From: Candidatus Odinarchaeota archaeon
GTDB lineage: Archaea; Asgardarchaeota; JAGGXT01
Assembly: GCA_021162905.1 (NCBI GenBank)
Contig: JAGGXT010000027.1
Coordinates: forward strand, 1 to 5,099
DNA length: 5,099 bases
Direction of reading: 5' to 3'
The position numbers were made by a program, and so were the translations under genes. Under the pieces are notes generated by a model. It made no database searches. It saw only the letters and a list, made by a program, of their open reading frames with translations, and was not told where the DNA came from. Position 1 is the first letter of the stretch; each line of letters starts with the position of its first letter. This document shows positions 1 to 5,099 of this stretch, one piece after another.

Positions 1-106
1 ATAATAATTATCCTTAAAATTTAGATGATTTTCGATATGTTTTGTATCTTTTTATAGCCATCTAATAATTTTCTTAAATGAGTATTTGAGGATTCTATTT
101 ATTAAA

Positions 107-179
107 AATACTTTAAGGTAATAAAAATGAGTTTTTAATAACTTTATGAGTAGAATATTTTAGAATTACCTTAAGTATT
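107..179. repeat. Imperfect inverted repeat upstream of the RadB-like gene
   Basis: The left arm AATACTTTAAGGTAAT (107-122) and the right arm ATTACCTTAAGTATT (165-179) are reverse complements apart from one extra T in the left arm. Every base of the 15-nt right arm pairs. The arms are separated by 42 bp. The right arm ends about 30 bp before the gene start and overlaps the best TATA-like sequence. It could be a paired operator site for a dimeric regulator or an RNA/DNA hairpin. The arms are low-GC, so chance is not excluded, but 15 matched bases with a CC/GG core is more than background would usually give. Confidence 0.5.
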
Positions 180-181
180 AT
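171..181 (+). promoter_or_regulatory. Candidate TATA box for the RadB-like gene
   Basis: TTAAGTATTAT is the best A/T-rich TATA-like element at an archaeal promoter distance from the gene: transcription would start about 25 nt further on, close to 203-210. That would make the mRNA leaderless or nearly so, consistent with the lack of a clear Shine-Dalgarno site before the TTG at 210. The background is so AT-rich that this assignment is weak. Confidence 0.25.
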
Positions 182-209
182 GTTTTGACATATTGAGCGA
201 AATACAATA

Positions 210-878
210 TTGGGGGCATTGGAAATTTTATTTGGATTGCCGAACCTTGATAAAATAGTATCAAGGGAAAAAGTTATTCACATTTATGGGGATTTGGGAT
301 CTGGGAAGACTACTTTGGCACTACAAGCTTCAATAAATGCTGTACTCACACATAGAGGGAAAAAGGTTGTTTATGTGGATTGTGCTGGCAGATTTGACCC
401 AAGAAGACTTAAAGTTATGAATAAGGAACATTTTTCGTACGTAGCAAGAAAAATAGTTATGCTATCTCCTAAGAATTATGAGGAACAAATAGAGATTGTA
501 GACTACATACCCTTTTTGGCAAAGAAATCAAGTCTAATAATTTTCGACGACTTTACACATTTTATATGGGAGAAGTGTGTTATTGAAAAGAATAATCCAA
601 TGCCTTATTTTCTTGAACTTAATAGGGAGTTAGGATTTTTTAGATTTTTTTCAGACAAGCTTGGAGTAAAGATAATAATTACAAATATGATTACGTCTTT
701 TGATCGAAAACTGCCTCTTTTTCACAACCTAATTAATTTTTGGACAGATTTAGATATAGGAGTTTTTAGAGTTTTTGGAAATTCGGAACTTAGAGAATTT
801 TTAATATCTCCGATAGGTGTCAGAATCAGAGCCATATTAACAGAAAGAGGATTCAAAGAGCTAGCCTCCATGGATTAA
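210..878 (+). CDS. RadB-like RecA/Rad51-superfamily ATPase (recombinase paralogue)
   Basis: A 222-residue single-domain P-loop ATPase. Seen directly: Walker A GDLGSGKT (residues 27-34), a conserved second strand and RL motif (VYVDCAGRFDPRRL, 54-67), Walker B LIIFDD (109-114), the L2-region strand IIITNM (155-160), and the late strand with its W-x-D pattern (about 178-188). There is no N-terminal helix-hairpin-helix domain, so it is not RadA. Length and architecture match RadB, the short archaeal Rad51 paralogue thought to act as a recombination mediator. A KaiC-like or other Rad51-paralogue assignment remains possible. Oddity: Ala59 stands where RadA/RecA proteins carry the catalytic Glu of the D-T-E-G motif. 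The TTG start at 210 is chosen because it puts Walker A at the usual distance; an in-frame TGA lies at 186-188 and a second TTG at 219 is an alternative. No strong SD is seen. The 3' end overlaps the convergent MoaD-like gene by 18 bp. Confidence 0.75.
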   Translation: MGALEILFGLPNLDKIVSREKVIHIYGDLGSGKTTLALQASINAVLTHRGKKVVYVDCAGRFDPRRLKVMNKEHFSYVARKIVMLSPKNYEEQIEIVDYIPFLAKKSSLIIFDDFTHFIWEKCVIEKNNPMPYFLELNRELGFFRFFSDKLGVKIIITNMITSFDRKLPLFHNLINFWTDLDIGVFRVFGNSELREFLISPIGVRIRAILTERGFKELASMD

Positions 879-1139
879 TGGGATTATCGTAACCTCATCA
901 CCGTTTTTCAGTGACGTTTTTAATCCGTTCAGCGCAGAAATATGTATTTTATTTATCAAAATTAAGTGTTCCATATCATTAATTTTAATATTAACACCCT
1001 TTTCTTTTAGAATATTATTTAGAGTATTCAGAAGGTCATTAATATTAGCGCCCTCCCTCAATTTAAGAGTTAAATGTTGATTATTGAAATAATATTTAAG
1101 AGATGCAAGAAGCTTCACATTTACATTAATTTCATTCAT
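861..1139 (-). CDS. MoaD/ThiS/Urm1-SAMP-like ubiquitin-fold protein with C-terminal Gly-Gly
   Basis: A 92-residue beta-grasp protein. N-terminal strand NVNVKLLASLKYYF is followed by a second strand (LTLKLREGANINDLLNTL, 23-40), the helix after it, a strand around residues 58-65 (LILINKIH), the typical NGD-E-V turn (79-83) and the terminal IIPLIHGG. The exposed Gly-Gly end is the site that an E1-like (MoeB/ThiF/UbaA) enzyme adenylates and thiocarboxylates. Members donate sulfur for molybdopterin or tRNA thiolation, or in archaea are attached to lysines as SAMPs. The ending HGG instead of the PPxxGG of most MoaD proteins resembles Urm1/SAMP tails, so a tRNA-thiolation or protein-modifier role is at least as likely as molybdopterin synthesis. 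No moaE, thiamin or E1 gene lies nearby to decide. ATG at 1139 is supported by GGTGA six bases upstream. The gene is convergent with the RadB-like gene and divergent from the gene at 1316. Confidence 0.8.
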   Translation of the reverse strand: MNEINVNVKLLASLKYYFNNQHLTLKLREGANINDLLNTLNNILKEKGVNIKINDMEHLILINKIHISALNGLKTSLKNGDEVTIIPLIHGG

Positions 1140-1145
1140 CCATTT

Positions 1146-1150
1146 TCACC
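1146..1150 (-). promoter_or_regulatory. Shine-Dalgarno site of the MoaD-like gene
   Basis: On the minus strand GGTGA lies six bases before the ATG at 1139-1137. It is complementary to the archaeal 16S rRNA 3' tail (TCACC core). It fixes this ATG as the start, whereas the out-of-frame ATG at 1143-1141 sits too close to be used. Confidence 0.75.
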
Positions 1151-1190
1151 AATGATGATTATTGATTTGTGGGTATTTTTTAAGAGTTAT

Positions 1191-1203
1191 TTTTTATATT
1201 TTT
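1191..1203 (-). promoter_or_regulatory. Candidate TATA box for the MoaD-like gene
   Basis: Read on the minus strand the sequence is AAAAATATAAAAA, a good archaeal TATA-box match. Transcription would start about 25 nt downstream, near 1170, giving a leader of roughly 30 nt that contains the GGTGA site. The element is A/T-only in an AT-rich spacer, so it is a candidate only. Confidence 0.4.
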
Positions 1204-1233
1204 GCCAAAATATGTGTAGATAGGAAAGGTTGA

Positions 1234-1254
1234 AAATAAAAAATGTTTTTATTT
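1234..1254. repeat. A/T palindrome in the divergent intergenic region
   Basis: AAATAAAAA (1234-1242) and TTTTTATTT (1246-1254) are exact reverse complements around a 3-base centre, ATG. It lies between the divergent MoaD-like and PRC-barrel-like genes, where a regulator binding site would be expected. The arms contain no G or C, so a chance occurrence in AT-rich DNA is quite possible. Confidence 0.35.
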
Positions 1255-1268
1255 ATGCAGAATATATG
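1246..1268 (+). promoter_or_regulatory. Candidate TATA region for the gene at 1316
   Basis: Two TATA-like stretches lie here: TTTTTATTTA (1246-1255) and AATATATG (1261-1268). Either would place the transcript start between about 1275 and 1293 and give a short leader carrying the strong SD at 1302-1309. I cannot choose between them by eye. Confidence 0.3.
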
Positions 1269-1301
1269 TTGCTATGTTTTTATCGGTTCGTATTGTAGTA
1301 T

Positions 1302-1309
1302 AAGGAGGT
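1302..1309 (+). promoter_or_regulatory. Strong Shine-Dalgarno site of the PRC-barrel-like gene
   Basis: AAGGAGGT ends six bases before the ATG at 1316-1318. It is a near-complete complement of the 16S rRNA tail and the strongest ribosome-binding site in the window. It settles the start and suggests a leadered, efficiently translated mRNA. Confidence 0.8.
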
Positions 1310-1315
1310 TAAAGT

Positions 1316-1645
1316 ATGGAAAACGCGGAATACGAGGTTGAATTATACGAACTAGATAATATACCGGGGGTATTATTAGGTAGGATTGTAATAGACAGCA
1401 AAGCACGTATGGTTGGAATTGTGAGGAATATTAGAATTACAATACCTACATTTAAGGTTGAGCTTGTAATAAAAGGAATTGATGTTGAAATTCCTGTAGA
1501 TGTTCAAAATATAGATGCTGTGGGAAACGTAGTTAGACTAAAAGTTCCTATGGAGAGTATAGATACTGTAGAAATTGAAGATATCATAAAGTTACAAAAA
1601 GAGTTAAATGAGGAGATAAAAGATAGAACTATACGCTTTAAATAA
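1316..1645 (+). CDS. Small archaeal protein with a probable PRC-barrel-like domain
   Basis: A 109-residue acidic protein with no signal peptide or membrane segment. Residues about 15-80 are rich in short beta strands. They include the pattern typical of PRC-barrel domains: a GRIVID strand (22-27), then a short turn and MVGIVRNIRITIP (32-44), then paired strands VELVIKG and VEIPVD (48-62), then an AVGNVVRLKVP strand (68-78). A charged helix follows (about 83-104, IEDIIKLQKELNEEIKD). PRC-barrel proteins are small adaptor folds; in archaea the fold is found in CdvA and in CdpB, a partner of the division protein SepF. A cytoskeletal or division adaptor role is therefore conceivable but not shown, and RNA- or ribosome-related roles are also known for the wider fold. 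The start is fixed by AAGGAGGT. The gene reads towards polC, with 21 bp between the two stop codons. The fold call is by pattern only. Confidence 0.6.
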   Translation: MENAEYEVELYELDNIPGVLLGRIVIDSKARMVGIVRNIRITIPTFKVELVIKGIDVEIPVDVQNIDAVGNVVRLKVPMESIDTVEIEDIIKLQKELNEEIKDRTIRFK

Positions 1646-1666
1646 TTGTTACTATTTTCCTCATCA

Positions 1667-4600
1667 CTATGAAAAGAAGTCTTCTAACGAGAGAGCTTTA
1701 GTTTCTTCTTCAGATAGTTCTTTAAAGAGCGCCTCTATATTTTTCTCTATCATTAATAATCGTTCTTTTAGGTAGGTATCAAGGTTGTAATCTTCAGCTA
1801 TTTTTTTAGCCAATGATAAATATTTAGTTACGGAGCCTTTTGGTACCGTTAATGCTATTTTCCCTCCGCACTTTAAGCAAGTACCAGAAAGTGGGACTCT
1901 TCTATACTTTGTATTACAATTCAAGCATCGAAAAGATTGTGTTAAAAATGATCTTAAACTTCCAATTATATCTGGTAGAAAATGAGAAGTAACTACTTTT
2001 CTAGCAACGTCACACACATCTACTGCATTTATTTTCTGTGCTAAGTTTAATTGTGCATTTACCTTCTCAGTCATGGTTTTAAGTCTTTTGTAGGTAGTTT
2101 CGTCAGGACCTATATCTATCTGATCCGTATCGTGAGTGAAGAGAAAACCGCCATATTGGAAAGGAGTTCCTAATCTTTTTTCAGCTATTTCAATATACTT
2201 AAGTGCCTCCTTAGGGGATACAAACTTATGAGTGAGTTGATAAAACTCATAGGGATATCGTTTCATTACATCAAGATTCCATGATTCATCATCGACTTCA
2301 AATGGATTAAGATATATAGTCAAAACTAATGGAGCGTCCATAGTACCTCCTCTTTTTTTTGGAAGAAATGATTTAGAAAAATTCAAAAAGCCATCAAGTA
2401 GTAGAATAATACTATCTTCGTCACCATCGCAATTCCTTCGCTTGGCCGCATGCCAGAATGGATGTGCAAAGGTGACTTGAGATTTTGTAAAGCCGATAAT
2501 TCTTCCAATGATACCTGCAGATGTGTGAGGTGCCAATCCGATAACAAGGTGCCCTATAAGATCCTCTTTTTTATTACAATTATAATATGATGGGAGCCCA
2601 TATACTTTTTCTAATAACTCGTCTATAAACTTAGAAACTCGAAGTAAATAGTCACCTGCATGTTCAGAAATTATTATATCTTGCACCTTCAACTCCAAAA
2701 TTTGATCCTCAGATGTTAATGGATTACCGTAAATATCACGAGTATAACCTAACTTTTTCAATGTTTCTATAGACGCACCGATTTCTCTTGGTCTAAAATG
2801 AGTAAGTGGTGCATCTGTAGCATCAAAACGAACAGTGCCATCTTTAAATACGAAAATATTATATTTAGCTCGCAAGATCGCTTTATCTAAGATTTCAGGT
2901 ATTTTTTTAGCACTTGATAATCCTTTTACTCCTTTTACATGCATTTTTGATTTATTGATAAGAATACCTCTTTTTTCGGAGGTTTCAAAAATTTTTCTGA
3001 TATCCAATTCTATTTTTGAATACTCTTTTAGTGACTTACCACACTTTGGGCACTTATCTTCATTTACTATTATTTTACAATCTGAACAATATTTTATGGG
3101 AACTGTTTTGTTTTTGCAAACTGGGCATATTGGAAATGGAATTAATAGACCACAAGTAGTACATTTTCTAGTATATGTTTCAACTACTATTTTCCCTTTT
3201 TTAATAGCCTCAAGTATATCCCGTGATTTACCACCCGCACTACCAACTGGAAAAAGACCATGAACAGGAGGGGACATTTTTCGAGGCTTTGCTTTTTCTG
3301 GTCGTCCCATTCTAGCGCCGATAAAAACTTCTCCTTTAGAGCGTATACAGACCGGCGAAATTTTATTTAAAATTTCAATTGATGACATTGACTGCAAGCT
3401 ACTTTTATCAAAATACTTTTTATCTGATGACAAAGAGAAAACCGTAAAAAGCATTCTAGAAACGTCATTATCAAATATGATTTTCTTTTTCTCACTATCC
3501 AGCCTATGAGGAATCCCAGCTTGCTCTAAAATATTCTTAATATTGAGATCAAGTGGTATTTCATTATTTTTTTCTAAAGATTCGCGGTTAATGAAAAGAA
3601 AATCGTACAGTAAAATAATATCATCAGGTTGCAATATATTCCAGTAATATAGAAATTTAGGATACAAAGGGACTTGATATAGTTTCGATATAGTAAATGC
3701 TTCTTCGAAGGATATACCATCATAAAATGGATCTTCCAACAAACGCTTTACTTTTTCTAGTATAACCTCTGGAGCTTTTGAAGTGGGTACCTTCTCAAAA
3801 TTTCTTTCTAGATCTGAGACCCACCACTCTTCTACGTATGGTGATGGCAAAAGTATGTGGTTATTTTCTAAAAACTCACCAAATCCTATTAGAATGTCTC
3901 CAAGATATAGTATTTTTTTCACTTTGAGATTCTTCTTAAGAAGCTCTTTTAACTCTGAAAGCTTATTTACTTTTACAACAGATCCATCACTTAAAAGAAC
4001 TGTAGGACCTTCAATTGTAGTAACTGGCATAACAATAGCTCCTTTACCAGGTCGTTCCGTTCTAATATGAGTACCAGGTGCAAGAAATCCATCTAGAACA
4101 TACATTGTTACTGGATTTAGGCCTACGGCTGCAAGCCCAGTGTTACGTGACCGTCCATATCTAAGTCTAAATCCACCAATTCTCATAGGATGTGAAAAAA
4201 CAGGTCTACCAGCAATAACATCTGAAAGATATTTATAATCTGGACCTACCTTACTTTTCGTATTTTCATTCTCTTCACTATTCCCCTCCTTACGCATCTC
4301 TACGAGTGTATCTAGCCAATCCCATCCAGTTATCTTTAATTCTTTTATTATCTTTTGTAATTTATGCGCTCTACCAATAATACCATCATTTAAAACTAGA
4401 ATGGCACCACCACGGAGTCTATTTGTTTCAACCCTAGGTAAGTTACGATACCCAGATACTTCTACAGGGTCTGTCGGTTCGCCAGTTATTTCAACTGGAA
4501 TATTTTTTACAGCAAATTCTATCTCTTCTCTACTGGAAGAATATTGCAAATGAGTTACTCTTCGTTCATAGAGCTCTATTTCCTCTACATATCTATTTAT

Positions 4601-5099
4601 TTCATCTGCTGTTGGTTTATATTTTTCAAGACCTAGTGCTTGCCTTATACAATCTGCGATTACAACTGTTTGTGCGGCTTCAGTTCCTCCAGCTGCTCTA
4701 ATAGGACCAGAGTAATAAACTGCAAGATATTTTGTTCCATCAAAGTTTTCTTTTACCTTAACTTGGGCTATTCCTTCTAAAGGACCTGCGGTAATTCCTT
4801 CAGTCAAAATAGCAAGTGCGACTCTTAAAGCTTTATCCGCAGCTTTTTCAGTGGAGAGATTCCCAAATTTCCCAGATACTATTTCTACAGCTATTTTATA
4901 AGCAACTTCCTCACGTGACATACTTTCTAGTAGTTCATTTATTCTCTTAGCAATACCAGGCGGACCCAATAAACCTTCTATTCTAGATGCTACATCAGCA
5001 GCAGGAATTATTTCAACCTCATGACTAGGATCTAAACCTTTTTTTCTTGCTTCTTTTGCGATATTATATGCTTCATATACTTTTTGTTTAATATAGGAA
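1667..5099 (-). CDS. polC: DNA polymerase D large (catalytic) subunit DP2, 5'-partial
   Basis: DP2 is the polymerase subunit of PolD, the archaeal replicative polymerase that pairs with the exonuclease subunit DP1 and PCNA. 1143 residues are visible. The frame is open to the window edge, and the 43 residues before the TTG at 4969 (including AYNIAKEARKKGLDPSHEVE) match the conserved DP2 N-terminus, so the true start lies outside, with probably only about 10-20 residues missing. In visible numbering: YYSGPIRAAGGT (128-139), GARMGRPEK (594-602), two zinc ribbons (C646/C649/C658/C661 and C671/C674/C683/C686), the double-psi barrel catalytic motif NCDGDED with D891 and D893, RGGTMDAPLV after it, a third zinc site (C1058/C1061/C1074/C1077), and a PIP-like tail ALSLEDFF (1135-1142) for PCNA binding. 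All key residues are intact, so the enzyme should be active. At about 1160 residues it is somewhat shorter than Pyrococcus DP2 (about 1260). No intein interrupts NCDGDED. DP1 is not in the window. Confidence 0.97.
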   Translation of the reverse strand, partial: SYIKQKVYEAYNIAKEARKKGLDPSHEVEIIPAADVASRIEGLLGPPGIAKRINELLESMSREEVAYKIAVEIVSGKFGNLSTEKAADKALRVALAILTEGITAGPLEGIAQVKVKENFDGTKYLAVYYSGPIRAAGGTEAAQTVVIADCIRQALGLEKYKPTADEINRYVEEIELYERRVTHLQYSSSREEIEFAVKNIPVEITGEPTDPVEVSGYRNLPRVETNRLRGGAILVLNDGIIGRAHKLQKIIKELKITGWDWLDTLVEMRKEGNSEENENTKSKVGPDYKYLSDVIAGRPVFSHPMRIGGFRLRYGRSRNTGLAAVGLNPVTMYVLDGFLAPGTHIRTERPGKGAIVMPVTTIEGPTVLLSDGSVVKVNKLSELKELLKKNLKVKKILYLGDILIGFGEFLENNHILLPSPYVEEWWVSDLERNFEKVPTSKAPEVILEKVKRLLEDPFYDGISFEEAFTISKLYQVPLYPKFLYYWNILQPDDIILLYDFLFINRESLEKNNEIPLDLNIKNILEQAGIPHRLDSEKKKIIFDNDVSRMLFTVFSLSSDKKYFDKSSLQSMSSIEILNKISPVCIRSKGEVFIGARMGRPEKAKPRKMSPPVHGLFPVGSAGGKSRDILEAIKKGKIVVETYTRKCTTCGLLIPFPICPVCKNKTVPIKYCSDCKIIVNEDKCPKCGKSLKEYSKIELDIRKIFETSEKRGILINKSKMHVKGVKGLSSAKKIPEILDKAILRAKYNIFVFKDGTVRFDATDAPLTHFRPREIGASIETLKKLGYTRDIYGNPLTSEDQILELKVQDIIISEHAGDYLLRVSKFIDELLEKVYGLPSYYNCNKKEDLIGHLVIGLAPHTSAGIIGRIIGFTKSQVTFAHPFWHAAKRRNCDGDEDSIILLLDGFLNFSKSFLPKKRGGTMDAPLVLTIYLNPFEVDDESWNLDVMKRYPYEFYQLTHKFVSPKEALKYIEIAEKRLGTPFQYGGFLFTHDTDQIDIGPDETTYKRLKTMTEKVNAQLNLAQKINAVDVCDVARKVVTSHFLPDIIGSLRSFLTQSFRCLNCNTKYRRVPLSGTCLKCGGKIALTVPKGSVTKYLSLAKKIAEDYNLDTYLKERLLMIEKNIEALFKELSEEETKALSLEDFFS

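Larger units (their letters stand above)
1..209. other. AT-rich non-coding stretch upstream of the RadB-like gene
   Basis: No reading frame of credible length or composition lies here on either strand, and no tRNA-like or other structured RNA is recognisable. The first bases could be the tail or downstream region of a gene outside the window, but nothing supports a specific call. The stretch holds an imperfect inverted repeat (107-122 with 165-179), three copies of ATGAGT (78, 127, 146) and a TATA-like sequence near 171-181. The most economical reading is an intergenic promoter region for the gene starting at 210. Confidence 0.6.

Noticed and set aside
14..61. Minus-strand 15-codon ORF (MAIKRYKTYRKSSKF)
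   Set aside because: It is very basic and begins directly after a TAG, but it has no SD or promoter-like context, matches no ribosomal mini-protein I know, and is easily explained by AT-rich sequence.
1152..1158. ATGATGA resembling the C box of an archaeal C/D guide RNA
   Set aside because: No CTGA D or D' box follows at the required distance, so the guide RNA architecture is absent.
1646..1666. Terminator between the convergent PRC-barrel-like gene and polC
   Set aside because: The 21-bp gap has only one short T run on the plus strand and no hairpin; nothing distinguishes it from background.
2411..2440. Possible intein at the DP2 catalytic motif
   Set aside because: DP2 genes of some archaea carry an intein at this site, but here RRNCDGDEDS runs through uninterrupted with no splicing blocks.
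2835..3263. Open frame of 142 codons on the plus strand inside polC
   Set aside because: It is entirely antisense to the conserved zinc-ribbon region of DP2, its composition has no domain logic, and no ribosome-binding site precedes it.
3783..4070. Open frame of 95 codons on the plus strand inside polC
   Set aside because: Antisense to conserved DP2 sequence, Ser/Phe-rich shadow composition, no SD and no recognisable motif.

Overview
This window is AT-rich archaeal chromosome. The clearest marker is the large subunit (DP2) of the D-family DNA polymerase, which occurs only in archaea that use PolD. That excludes bacteria and the Thermoprotei-type crenarchaea but leaves most euryarchaea, Thaum-/Aig-/Bathy-/Korarchaeota-like lineages, DPANN and Asgard relatives. 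Archaeal-type Shine-Dalgarno sites (GGTGA, AAGGAGGT), A/T-only TATA-like boxes and very short overlapping or abutting 3' ends fit this. I cannot place it more precisely from sequence alone.

Layout. Positions 1-209 hold no convincing gene; they carry an imperfect inverted repeat (107-122 / 165-179) in front of the first gene. Positions 210-878 (+) encode a compact single-domain RecA/Rad51-family ATPase of RadB type. It overlaps tail-to-tail by 18 bp with a minus-strand ubiquitin-fold MoaD/Urm1/SAMP-like protein ending in Gly-Gly (861-1139). A 176-bp divergent intergenic region (1140-1315) follows, with a good SD for each flanking gene, TATA-like elements and an A/T palindrome. Positions 1316-1645 (+) encode a 109-residue protein with a probable PRC-barrel-like fold. 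Only 21 bp separate it from the convergent, minus-strand polC gene (1667 to beyond the right edge), which fills two thirds of the window. The 5' end of polC is outside the window: the reading frame stays open through 5099 and the extra 43 codons match the conserved DP2 N-terminus, so the TTG at 4969 is not the true start.

How the genes fit together. PolD and a RadB-like recombinase paralogue belong to the replication/recombination machinery, and the two families are known to be gene neighbours in Pyrococcus. The sulfur-carrier/protein-modifier gene and the PRC-barrel gene have no obvious shared pathway with them. No mobile element, CRISPR array, tRNA, rRNA or intein is visible. I see no evidence for a wholly new system; the items most worth following are the apparent loss of the RecA-type catalytic glutamate in the RadB-like protein, the PRC-barrel protein, and the upstream inverted repeat.
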